Shown here piece after piece: positions 1 to 7,842 of a DNA stretch of 64,000 nt. Below the pieces are notes generated by a model that was not told where the DNA came from, made no database searches, and saw only the letters and a program-made list of their open reading frames with translations. Source of the stretch: an uncultured Pirellulaceae bacterium (GTDB lineage: Bacteria > Planctomycetota > Planctomycetia > Pirellulales > Pirellulaceae); NCBI GenBank assembly GCA_937929805.1, contig CALFUT010000031.1, positions 124,001 through 188,000 of the forward strand, written 5' to 3'. Every line of letters begins with the position of its first letter. Positions within the stretch are counted from its first letter, which is position 1. The translations under genes and the position numbers were made by a program.

Positions 1-402
1 GCGATTGGGATACCAATCGCCCATGCCGATCGAAGTCAGCAGCTGCTTTTCCAATTGAGCTTCGCACAATGCGACCCAAATCACGACGCCGACCACACCG
101 ACCACGACCGAAAGCCAGCTGAATTTCAAAGGGAAATGTCGCAGGTGCGTTTTGTGAAAGTACGTTAGCAGTCCCGCCGCGACGAGCACTTGGACGCCGA
201 TCATCACCACGTAAGCTTTTGCTTGAGCTGAAACTCCAGTACCGTCAGCGGTTGAATCGGTAAAGTCCGGGTAGAAACTGGCGATTACCAGAAACATGAT
301 CAGTGGTAAAATAAAGGCCAGCGTGGCGTGAATGGAGTCGGGAGCCCAGTCCGCCACCGAGTCTTTTTGTGGCGACCGGTAAGGGTTTTCAGAATCGGAC
401 AT
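1..402 (-). CDS. CAAX prenyl protease-related membrane protein, N-terminal part (runs off the left edge)
   Basis: The frame opens with ATG at 402 on the minus strand and continues without a stop to base 1, giving 134 residues of an incomplete protein. It starts with a short polar stretch (SENPYRSPQKDS), followed by three hydrophobic segments at about residues 24-41, 55-75 and 90-110. The third contains SVVVGVVGVVIWVALC followed by EAQLEK. This layout matches what I recall of the start of planctomycete CPBP-type proteins called CAAX prenyl protease-related, a group associated with PEP-CTERM/exosortase systems. The catalytic Glu-Glu and His motifs of that family would lie beyond the window, so activity cannot be judged. 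The gene diverges from the methyltransferase gene, with about 115 bp between the starts chosen here. Confidence 0.55.
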   Translation of the reverse strand, partial: MSDSENPYRSPQKDSVADWAPDSIHATLAFILPLIMFLVIASFYPDFTDSTADGTGVSAQAKAYVVMIGVQVLVAAGLLTYFHKTHLRHFPLKFSWLSVVVGVVGVVIWVALCEAQLEKQLLTSIGMGDWYPNR

Positions 403-516
403 TGAATTGCCTGAGAAAGCGTTCGTAAGTTGCAGGAAGCAAATTTACTCGCAATGGTTACTCGAAGCGATGCCGTTCGTCCTGTCCAGAAGACAAAAGT
501 GGAAGAGAATGAAGCC

Positions 517-1887
517 ATGAACGGTGCCAACGCGAACGAGACGCAGCAAAAACGACAAACAATGACCAGCCTAGGATTGATCCAGCAATTCTCATCAACG
601 TTGTTCCGCCGCAGAGGCTTCGGCCTGTTGATGATTGGTGTGTTGGCGTGCCTGTTTTTCGGACCTGCCTCAAGCACCAACGCGCAGTCGGACGCCCAAT
701 GGCAACGCCAGCGGCAGAGAATGGTCGACGTGGCGGTACGAGCTGCCGGAGTCACCGACCCGCAGGTTCTAAAATCGATGTCGGATACGCGGCGTCATGA
801 GTTTGTGCCGCGAAAATTTCGCGAGCGGTCGTACTTAGACGCGGGCGTGCCTATCGGCAATAAGCAAACGATCTCGTCGCCATTCATTGTCGCTTACATG
901 ACGCAGTCGCTAGACCCGAAGCCAACCGACAAGGTTTTGGAAATCGGCACCGGCAGCGGCTACCAAGCCGCAATCCTTTCGCCGTTGGTAAAAGAAGTTT
1001 ACTCGATCGAGATCGTCGAATCGCTCGGCAAACGCGCGGCGAAGGTTTTGAAAAAGCTGAACTACAAAAACGTGTTCACCAAAATTGGCGATGGCTATCA
1101 AGGCTGGGCGGAACACGCTCCCTTTGACAAGATCATTGTGACGTGTTCACCAGAGGACATACCAAAGCCGTTGATCGAACAATTGGCCGAGGGAGGTCGG
1201 ATCGTCGTGCCCATCGGTGAAAGACACCAGCAAACTTTGTATCTGGTTGAAAAAGTTGATGGCAAAATGCAACCTCAGGCTTTGCGCCCCACCCTTTTCG
1301 TTCCGATGACGGGCAAGGCCGAAGACGAACGAGAACAGCTCCCCGACCCAACCAATCCAAAAATTCTCAACGGCGACTTTGAAGAAGGAGTCGATGAGAA
1401 AGGTTTTGTCAAAGGTTGGTACTATCAGCGGAACCTAACGTGGAAATCTTCAGACGCCTCGGAATCAGGACCAAACAATAGTGTGGCCGAAAACTCAAAA
1501 GACAACGATACAGACGGTAACCATTTCGTCGAGTTCAACAATCAAGTTCCCGGCCAGCACGCTCATCTGATGCAACGATTCTCCATCGATGGACGAGAAG
1601 TTCCTCGGCTTCGTTTCACGGCGAAGGTTGCGTGCCGAAATACAAGCGAAGGTTTGTACCCTGGCGATCTGCCCGATGTCGCACTCTGGTTTTACGATGA
1701 GAAACTTCACGAGGTCGGCCGGACCGTGAAGCTCGGACCGTTCCGCGAGAACGAATCATGGCACGAGCGAAAGCGGGAGATCCGCGTCCCGATTGCAGCT
1801 CGGACCGCGATCGTCCGGATTGGCCTGTTCGGAGGCACCGGTACAGCTCAATTTGACGACGTACGCGTCGAAAAAATCGGCGAATAG
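517..1887 (+). CDS. pcm: Exported protein-L-isoaspartate O-methyltransferase with extra C-terminal domain
   Basis: This enzyme family methylates L-isoaspartyl residues in aged proteins using S-adenosylmethionine. The methyltransferase core (about residues 70-280) has the substrate-side motif QTISSPFIVAYM and the AdoMet motif VLEIGTGSGYQ near residues 140-150. Unlike cytoplasmic Pcm (about 210 residues), it has an N-terminal hydrophobic signal segment (RRRGFGLLMIGVLACLFFG, ending near NAQ) and about 150 extra C-terminal residues starting at ILNGDFEEG, which look like a beta-sandwich carbohydrate-binding-type domain. The ATG at 517 has GGAAGAG nine bases upstream. ATG 562 gives a shorter, more usual signal peptide, and the frame is open back to 430, so the start is uncertain. 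The methyltransferase call is firm. Export and the nature of the C-terminal domain are inferred. Confidence 0.85.
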   Translation: MNGANANETQQKRQTMTSLGLIQQFSSTLFRRRGFGLLMIGVLACLFFGPASSTNAQSDAQWQRQRQRMVDVAVRAAGVTDPQVLKSMSDTRRHEFVPRKFRERSYLDAGVPIGNKQTISSPFIVAYMTQSLDPKPTDKVLEIGTGSGYQAAILSPLVKEVYSIEIVESLGKRAAKVLKKLNYKNVFTKIGDGYQGWAEHAPFDKIIVTCSPEDIPKPLIEQLAEGGRIVVPIGERHQQTLYLVEKVDGKMQPQALRPTLFVPMTGKAEDEREQLPDPTNPKILNGDFEEGVDEKGFVKGWYYQRNLTWKSSDASESGPNNSVAENSKDNDTDGNHFVEFNNQVPGQHAHLMQRFSIDGREVPRLRFTAKVACRNTSEGLYPGDLPDVALWFYDEKLHEVGRTVKLGPFRENESWHERKREIRVPIAARTAIVRIGLFGGTGTAQFDDVRVEKIGE

Positions 1888-2119
1888 ACGATCGAACCTT
1901 TCGGAATCGATCCCTCCTGAATCCCGCAGGCCGCTAATTCAACCTGTGCGCCCAAAACCTCCCAACTGGCTTGTTTTCCCAGATGTTGTTGGTATTCTGG
2001 ATGGCTGCGCGGTTTAGGGGGCAGGCATGCCCAGCACGCCGCGCGAAGCAGTCAGTTTCCGTGAGGGTTTTGTGCGGCCTACTTCAGACCGGCTCTCAAA
2101 CAACGAGTTGAGGACAACA

Positions 2120-3496
2120 ATGTTTAAACTGAGTTTCAATACGCGAAAGAATGGCTTCAAATCCCGTTTGGCGCCATGGTTATTAGCCGCAATCCTAACG
2201 GTTGCTGCTCCGGGCTCAGCGAGTGCAACGGGCGGAAGCTGGGGTGGTTCCGGTGGCTTCGGTTTGTCCGGCGGAAGCTGGGGAGGCTCTGGAGGCGGCC
2301 TGTTTGGCGGCCGACAACCGATTCGTAATCTTCTAGGACGAATCGCATCACGAATTGGTGGTGGTTCGCTCGGTTCGGGTGGATCGGGTGGAGGCTCACT
2401 TGGCAATTTTGGTGGCAGGTTTAGCGGCGGCTCATTCGGTGGAAACACAGGCGGCTCATTCGGAGGAAGCACTGGCGGTTGGTCGGGCGGAAGCGCTGGC
2501 AGCACTCTTGATTTCGCAGGTGGCTTTTCTGGATCGAATTACGGATCGTGGGGATCTGGTTACTCAAGTTACTTAAACGACTCGCCCAGTTATGTATCCA
2601 CCGAGTTGGCCGCACCGGCTTACTCGACCCAGTTTGCTACACAGTCGTTCGTCGACACATCGGCATTCGTCACGCCGGCAGTCACGGGTTGCCTCTCGTG
2701 CGACTCCACAGGATTGGCCGGGATCCCGATGGGACAGGGCTACGTCGAAACGGGTTACCAGTCAGATACGGGTTTCCATGACGGTTCTTTGCCTAGCTAT
2801 GACGGTGTACCGGTCGACGACGGACAGATCATCGACGACGAAGGTTTGTACGACCCGGGCATCATCGGGCCCAATGATTACTACGACGGAAGCGACAGCT
2901 TGCTAGACGATGGCCCACTTCCACCGCCCGGCCCGGCAGGAGACGACTCAGCGTTTTGGCGCCAGAAAAACAAAAAGCCATCCGTCAAACCTGCTGTGCT
3001 AAGCGTGGCATTACCGGCTGAAGCAGAGGTCTACATCAATGGCCGACTAACAAAAACCGAGGGCTCGATCCGCAACTATGTGGCGCGAAAACTCAAGGCC
3101 GGGAAAGACATCGGCTACCAAATCAAAGCCGTTATCAACCGGGATGGCAAACGACTGGTACGCACGCAAACGGTTCGCATGAAGGCCGGAATCACTCGAA
3201 CGGTCGAATTTGATTTCAACCGGCCAGTGACCACGGTGTTGGCACTGAAGGTTCCGGCAGACGCCAAAGTACGTTTGTGCGGCGCCGAGACAACTGCCAC
3301 TGGCGAACGTCGCTTCTTTGAGACCAGCAAGCTGAAAGACGGTCAATCGTGGGAAGATTACGAAATCGAAGTCATCGTAAACCGCGATGGCAAAGAAGTC
3401 GTTGCTCGCAAATCTTTGGAACTTTGCGCCGGCGACTCAGAGTCGATCGTGTTCGATTTCGAGGACAGCACAGGCAAGCTGGTTGCCCTGAAATAG
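2120..3496 (+). CDS. Exported Gly/Ser-rich protein with two TIGR03000 domains
   Basis: A 458-residue protein. The start is the ATG at 2120, preceded by GAGG; the open frame upstream has no better site. A signal peptide (LAPWLLAAILTVAAPGSASA) is followed by a low-complexity region of GGSWGGSGG-type repeats to about residue 140, then a Ser/Tyr/Asp-rich region. The C-terminal third holds two consecutive TIGR03000-like domains, at about residues 292-368 (AEVYINGRLTKTEGSIRNYV) and 372-450 (PADAKVRLCGAETTATGERR). These are PEGA-like beta domains largely confined to planctomycetes, with no proven function. The second copy has lost the NGRLTKT signature, so it is the more diverged. The Gly-rich stretch suggests an extended or surface-associated segment. 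No neighbour gives a functional clue. Confidence 0.8.
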   Translation: MFKLSFNTRKNGFKSRLAPWLLAAILTVAAPGSASATGGSWGGSGGFGLSGGSWGGSGGGLFGGRQPIRNLLGRIASRIGGGSLGSGGSGGGSLGNFGGRFSGGSFGGNTGGSFGGSTGGWSGGSAGSTLDFAGGFSGSNYGSWGSGYSSYLNDSPSYVSTELAAPAYSTQFATQSFVDTSAFVTPAVTGCLSCDSTGLAGIPMGQGYVETGYQSDTGFHDGSLPSYDGVPVDDGQIIDDEGLYDPGIIGPNDYYDGSDSLLDDGPLPPPGPAGDDSAFWRQKNKKPSVKPAVLSVALPAEAEVYINGRLTKTEGSIRNYVARKLKAGKDIGYQIKAVINRDGKRLVRTQTVRMKAGITRTVEFDFNRPVTTVLALKVPADAKVRLCGAETTATGERRFFETSKLKDGQSWEDYEIEVIVNRDGKEVVARKSLELCAGDSESIVFDFEDSTGKLVALK

Positions 3497-3645
3497 CGAC
3501 CATGTCCAAATAAGTTCGAAGGCTTTTTCATCGATCGCCTTCGTACAAGCGTTACAGCCAGAACTTCCCCACCGCCCCGACGATCACTCGAACGTTGGGG
3601 CGGATTCTGTTTATCGCTTCGCGCGGCCCGAGTTACGATAGTTGG

Positions 3646-4440
3646 ATGGCGAGCGAAAATCACTCAGATCGATCCACAGAACCGGCAGGGGATTCCCTTG
3701 CTCCGACGTGGCGGACCATCATTTCGGTGCTGTTGCTGGGATACCTTGGTGTGCTGTTGCTGGGGCCTCTTTCCAATCCGATTGCGTCGGAACACCTGAC
3801 GGGCCCAATGGCTCGCGCCGTCGCTCCGGTTCATCGCGTTTTGTTTCAGGGACACGGTTATCGCTTCTTCGCGCCCGAACCGGGGCCGGGGCATTTTGTC
3901 GAGTGCCGGTTTACCATGAAAGACGGATCCGAATCTGTCTCCCGCTTTCCCAATCGCGACGTACACCGGCCACGCCTTTTGTACCATCGCTGGTTCATGC
4001 TGGCCGAGACAATTTTCACGGAATTAGACGGCACGCCAGATACCGAATCGTTCGCTCAGGCTCAAGCAGCACTCCGGCGCGAGTTGGCACAACTACGATC
4101 AGCGGGAAAACTGAAACCGGCCAAGCAATTATCTGCTCATATTAACTTGCTGGATCGGGAGTATGAACGGACTCGAAAACGAATCGAAAAACTACTTCGT
4201 TCGGTCGCGACTGCCGCCCTCAGCCAGCAACCCGATGCCGAGAAAGTTAAACTGGTTCTGTTCGAGCGTTCAATTCCGCTGCCATCCGACGTGACCGCCG
4301 GCGCAAAACTGGATGATCCTCAGTATCTTTCACCGCCACTTAGCATTGGGACTTTCACACGTGAGTCGGTTGAAGCTTCATCCGATTCGCTGCCGAAAAA
4401 TAAGCCAGCCACGAACCTCTCACTGGAGGAAATTCAGTGA
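3646..4440 (+). CDS. HTTM-associated single-pass membrane protein
   Basis: The ATG at 3646 gives 264 residues; an in-frame start at 3595 is also open. One membrane segment lies at about residues 21-40 (TIISVLLLGYLGVLLLGPLSN). After it comes FQGHGYRFFAPEPGPGHFVECRF, a block I recognise from planctomycete proteins encoded beside HTTM genes, then a charged, probably alpha-helical middle (ELAQLRSAGKLKPAKQ). The stop codon overlaps the next start as GTGA (4437-4440), so the two genes are almost certainly translationally coupled, and a ribosome site (GGAGG) for the partner lies inside this gene's end. The pairing suggests the two products form a membrane complex. The biochemical role is unknown. 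Confidence 0.7.
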   Translation: MASENHSDRSTEPAGDSLAPTWRTIISVLLLGYLGVLLLGPLSNPIASEHLTGPMARAVAPVHRVLFQGHGYRFFAPEPGPGHFVECRFTMKDGSESVSRFPNRDVHRPRLLYHRWFMLAETIFTELDGTPDTESFAQAQAALRRELAQLRSAGKLKPAKQLSAHINLLDREYERTRKRIEKLLRSVATAALSQQPDAEKVKLVLFERSIPLPSDVTAGAKLDDPQYLSPPLSIGTFTRESVEASSDSLPKNKPATNLSLEEIQ

Positions 4441-5342
4441 AAGACTGGCTTCAACAATGGGTGCTCGCATGGAACCGGTTCTGGTTTGAACCTCAGACAC
4501 CTACCACGCTGGCCATCATCCGATGTCTGACCGGTTGCATGGTTTTTTACAACCATCTGATCTGGACGTTAGGCATCGCGACGTTCCTAGGTCCCAACGC
4601 GGCGCTTCCGACTGAGTATCGAAGCGAGTTGCTGCCAGCCGGGCGATACGCTTGGAGCCATTTTGATTGGAGCGACACCGACCTTTGGTTGTGGGGCAGT
4701 CATGTTTTAGGGTTGATCGTCGTCGCAATGTGGACGGTTGGTTTTAAGACGCGATGGACCGGCTGTTTGACCGCGGCACTGGTGATCTCCTATGCCAATC
4801 GAGCGGCCGGGGCATTGTTCGGGTTTGATCAAATCGCCGCGTTTCTGTGTTTGTATCTGGCGCTCAGCCGCTGCGGGGATGCTCTTTCGGTTGATGCATT
4901 CTTGAGACAAAAATCGGTTAAGAATTCGGGGCAGGGTAGGGCGGTTTCCAATCGTATCGCGACTCGATTGATCCAAATTCACCTCTGCATCGTCTACGCG
5001 TTTGCGGGACTTGGGAAACTGGGCGGCGAGTTCTGGCTTAATGGGGAAGCGGTTTGGGGAGCCCTTGCCAGTTACGAATATCAATCGATCGACATGACTT
5101 GGCTAGCGGGCCACATGCAACTGATCGCGATCATGACGCTGGCCTCGTTGATCTGGGAAGTTACCTACGCCGCGCTGATCTGGCCGAGGCTGACTCGCCC
5201 GATCGTGCTGGTCTTTGCCGCGATGGTCCACATTGGCATTGGAGCAGCAATGGGTATGATGACATTCGGCTTGATCATGTTGGTAGCCAACCTCGCGTTT
5301 ATCGAACCTCATTGGTGGCCGATGAAGGCGAGTGAACGCTGA
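4437..5342 (+). CDS. HTTM domain (vitamin K-dependent gamma-carboxylase-like) membrane protein
   Basis: A 301-residue polytopic protein starting at GTG 4437, with GGAGG seven to twelve bases upstream and a four-base overlap with the preceding gene. It has about seven hydrophobic segments. The N-terminus (TTLAIIRCLTGCMVFYNHLIWTL, cited here in shortened form as TLAIIRCLTGCMVFYNHLIW) and the block IQIHLCIVYAFAGLGKL, followed by a predicted loop and W-rich segment, are typical of HTTM proteins. This family is related to the membrane part of gamma-carboxylase, but most bacterial members have no proven reaction. The acidic C-terminal carboxylase extension of true enzymes is absent. It probably works with the upstream product. 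The G-rich word CAGGGTAGGGCGG lies in its coding sequence at 4932-4944. Confidence 0.75.
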   Translation: MKDWLQQWVLAWNRFWFEPQTPTTLAIIRCLTGCMVFYNHLIWTLGIATFLGPNAALPTEYRSELLPAGRYAWSHFDWSDTDLWLWGSHVLGLIVVAMWTVGFKTRWTGCLTAALVISYANRAAGALFGFDQIAAFLCLYLALSRCGDALSVDAFLRQKSVKNSGQGRAVSNRIATRLIQIHLCIVYAFAGLGKLGGEFWLNGEAVWGALASYEYQSIDMTWLAGHMQLIAIMTLASLIWEVTYAALIWPRLTRPIVLVFAAMVHIGIGAAMGMMTFGLIMLVANLAFIEPHWWPMKASER

Positions 5343-5378
5343 CTCGTTTCTGAAACACCTCTACCCATCGATGATTCA

Positions 5379-6170
5379 TTGAAACGATTTCTCAAACTGA
5401 CCATCGCCTACGATGGAACCGACTACGTGGGCTGGCAAGTCCAACCGAACGGTGTCTCAGTGCAGCAGCGACTGGAAGAAGCGTGGCTGTCGGCGACCGG
5501 CGAACAGCTTCGCATCACCGCCAGTGGTCGCACCGACAGCGGCGTCCACGCGAAGGGACAAGTCTGCTCGTTGGCGACCCATAGCCAGTTGAGCAATCGC
5601 GATCTGGTCCGAGCACTCAATGCACTTACGCCGGAAGACATTGCGGTGCTGAAGGTTGAGGACGCCATCGACGGCTTTCACGCCATCCGTGACGCGACCG
5701 AAAAAACGTACGGGTACCAAATTCAACACGGGTACATCATGGACCCGCTCCGCCGGCGCGAGTGCTGGTTTGTGACGCGAAATCTTGACATCGACGCGAT
5801 GCGGCAAGCGGCAACTTTTCTGATCGGACGCCACGACTTCACCAGTTTTCAATCTCTAGGAGCCGAGCGGCTTTCGGCGGTTCGCAACGTGAAGCGTCTG
5901 GACATCGAACCTCATGCGGAATCGCTGCGTCCCGAGATGACGATCTGGATCGCGGCTGACGGTTTTTTGTACAACATGGTTCGCCGGATCGTTGGATCGT
6001 TGGTCAGGGTAGGGCGGGGCGGCGAGCAACCAGACTGGGTGCGGTGGGTGCTGGAACAGAAAGATGGTAGCTTGTCCGGGCAAACGGCACCGGCTCACGG
6101 ATTGTTTCTGGATCATGTCCAATATTGTGATCCAAGCGACGAAACATGCGGTACCGCTGACACCGATTAG
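5379..6170 (+). CDS. truA: tRNA pseudouridine(38-40) synthase TruA
   Basis: TruA isomerises uridines 38-40 of the tRNA anticodon stem to pseudouridine. The 263-residue product has the family length. It shows the opening LTIAYDGTDYVGWQVQPNG, the catalytic block GRTDSGVHA with Asp53 as the nucleophile, KTYGYQI, and FLYNMVRRIVGSLVRVG near the C-terminus. The start appears to be TTG at 5379; the nearby ATG at 5371 is in another frame and stops at once. The copy looks intact. It sits 36 bp after the HTTM gene on the same strand and may be co-transcribed with it, without an obvious functional link. The coding sequence contains CAGGGTAGGGCGG at 6005-6017. Confidence 0.95.
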   Translation: MKRFLKLTIAYDGTDYVGWQVQPNGVSVQQRLEEAWLSATGEQLRITASGRTDSGVHAKGQVCSLATHSQLSNRDLVRALNALTPEDIAVLKVEDAIDGFHAIRDATEKTYGYQIQHGYIMDPLRRRECWFVTRNLDIDAMRQAATFLIGRHDFTSFQSLGAERLSAVRNVKRLDIEPHAESLRPEMTIWIAADGFLYNMVRRIVGSLVRVGRGGEQPDWVRWVLEQKDGSLSGQTAPAHGLFLDHVQYCDPSDETCGTADTD

Positions 6171-6220
6171 TCGCCCAGCAACAGCCTCCAACATCTTCCA
6201 GTCGACCGAGCACCATCGAC

Positions 6221-7453
6221 GTGACAGACTCCGACAATCCGACCTTCCATCGCACTCCGTTGGTATTGCTGATCGTTACTGCGCTCGCTGCGGTCATTTT
6301 CTATGTGGCTCGATCGACAATGGGCTGGTGGAGTGATCTCGGCTTCATCATCAGCCTTGCCACCGCGATCTCGATCGTGATCTCCGAAGCCTGCGATCCA
6401 TTTTCCGATGCGGCTCAATGGGTCGGGCACCGGTTGCAACTGCCGGGCTCCGTTCGCGGCGCAACGCTGGACGCGATCGCCAGCAGTATGCCAGAACTTT
6501 TCACTGGTTTGTTCTTCGTCACGGTGGCGTTAGCTGGTGACATGAGCGACGCCGATCGCCTGACCGCAGGATCCGAAGGGTACGGCTCAACCATCGCCAC
6601 GTGTGCCGGAAGTTCCATTTACAACCTGATCCTGATCCCCGCTTTGTGCGCGATCATGGTTTCTTATAAGCGTCCCGATCGACCCACCATTTTGATTGAG
6701 TCCGATGTGTTGTATCGCGATGGAGCTTGGACGTTCTGTGTTCAAGCCGGCCTGCTGGTGTTTCTTTGCCAGCGTGAGCTAACGTGGCACATGGGCGTGG
6801 CGGCCATCGTTGCGTACTTCGCTTACGTCGTGCACCTGTACATTTCGACGCGGCGGTTTCAGTCCAAAATCGCCAGTGGGCAACAAATTCAGGACGAATC
6901 CGAAGATTCAGCCAGCGTTTTCTTCGGGCGATTCGATGTCCAACTGCAATGGCCATCCGCGATCACAATTCTGGTTATCGCTACCACCATCGCGGCGACG
7001 TCCTGCTACTTCTTGGTTGAGCTAACCAATTTTTCCGCCCATCGAATGGGCGTGCCGCCATTTTTTGTCGCGGTCATTCTGACGGCCGCCGTGTCTTCGG
7101 TTCCCGACACCTTTTTATCTTTGAATTCTGCAAGGCGAGGCGACGACAGCGGCGCGGTGTCGAACGTTTTTGGGTCGAACATTTTCGATGTGTGCATCGG
7201 CATGTCGATTCCGCTGTTGGTGTATTGCTACTTGAATGACTGGCAACCGGTGCAACTGATTGGACCAGACGAGAGCACGATGGCCGGAGTCGTGGGCTTG
7301 CGAGTTTTCCTGTTTGCGTTGACCTCGGTCTCGCTGGGCATCATGTGGCGTCGCAGGGAGGTATCACGAACATCCGGCTGGATTCTCTGCGGCCTATACG
7401 GACTGTTCACCGCCTACGCCGTGCTGGGCGGGCTCGGCATTATCGCGGTTTAG
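6221..7453 (+). CDS. Sodium/calcium exchanger family membrane antiporter
   Basis: A 410-residue protein with about ten membrane segments, starting at GTG 6221. The two inverted alpha repeats that form the ion path in the Ca2+/cation antiporter superfamily are visible. The first is RGATLDAIASSMPELFTGLF, near residues 79-98, with a later GSSIYNLILIPALCAI. The second is ILTAAVSSVPDTFLSLNSAR followed by SNVFGSNIFDVCIGMSIPLL. A hydrophilic linker with acidic residues (QDESEDSA) separates the halves. The family exchanges Na+ or H+ for Ca2+ or K+ across the cytoplasmic membrane. The ion specificity here cannot be read from the sequence. It follows truA by 50 bp on the same strand. Confidence 0.85.
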   Translation: MTDSDNPTFHRTPLVLLIVTALAAVIFYVARSTMGWWSDLGFIISLATAISIVISEACDPFSDAAQWVGHRLQLPGSVRGATLDAIASSMPELFTGLFFVTVALAGDMSDADRLTAGSEGYGSTIATCAGSSIYNLILIPALCAIMVSYKRPDRPTILIESDVLYRDGAWTFCVQAGLLVFLCQRELTWHMGVAAIVAYFAYVVHLYISTRRFQSKIASGQQIQDESEDSASVFFGRFDVQLQWPSAITILVIATTIAATSCYFLVELTNFSAHRMGVPPFFVAVILTAAVSSVPDTFLSLNSARRGDDSGAVSNVFGSNIFDVCIGMSIPLLVYCYLNDWQPVQLIGPDESTMAGVVGLRVFLFALTSVSLGIMWRRREVSRTSGWILCGLYGLFTAYAVLGGLGIIAV

Positions 7454-7842
7454 GCTTTAGAAATTGGACGCAAACGCAGGCAAGGTTTTAGCAACCGTCT
7501 CTTTCTCCTGCTGCTTTTTCAACGTTCAACGATAAGCCAGCAGGCGACGGTGTTTTTTCACACCGCGCCAACGCCTGCCGGCTAGTCGTTAAACAGGAAG
7601 AAAGGCTAACGGATCGGTTTTCCGAGACCCGCGCGACCACTCAGTGACAGCATGTGATGCAGTCACCTTCCGTGGAGGCAATCGACACGGCTCGGGCCGC
7701 TGTTTGTGGCACCAAACTCACCCTCACAGTCTTTTTTGATCGCACGGGTTTGGTCAGACGAACCGCTTTGATCTTGCCCAGCGCTCACGGCCTCAAGTAC
7801 CCTCCGCCACCGAAATCATTTTGCCCGCCGGTGACGGACCCC
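7454..7842. other. Intergenic gap carrying a palindromic element
   Basis: This stretch of 389 bases separates the exchanger gene from the coiled-coil gene. It holds the 63-bp imperfect palindrome described separately at 7528-7590. The frame of the downstream gene is open back to 7654, but no good ribosome site supports an earlier start, so I treat it as noncoding. I see no RNA gene. Confidence 0.6.
7528..7590. repeat. 63-bp imperfect palindrome with a nested hairpin
   Basis: The arms 7528-7546 (AACGATAAGCCAGCAGGCG) and 7572-7590 are inverted copies matching at 16 of 19 positions. Between them is a second perfect stem, CGGTGT/ACACCG, with a TTTTTC loop (7548-7565). A nested symmetric structure in an intergenic gap resembles REP or MITE-type elements; it could also act as a transcript-end hairpin for the exchanger gene. 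No second copy was found in this window. Confidence 0.75.

Noticed and set aside
2014-2505. Pro-rich antisense frame opposite the Gly-rich protein
   Set aside because: Gly codons (GGN) read as Pro (CCN) on the other strand, so it is a shadow.
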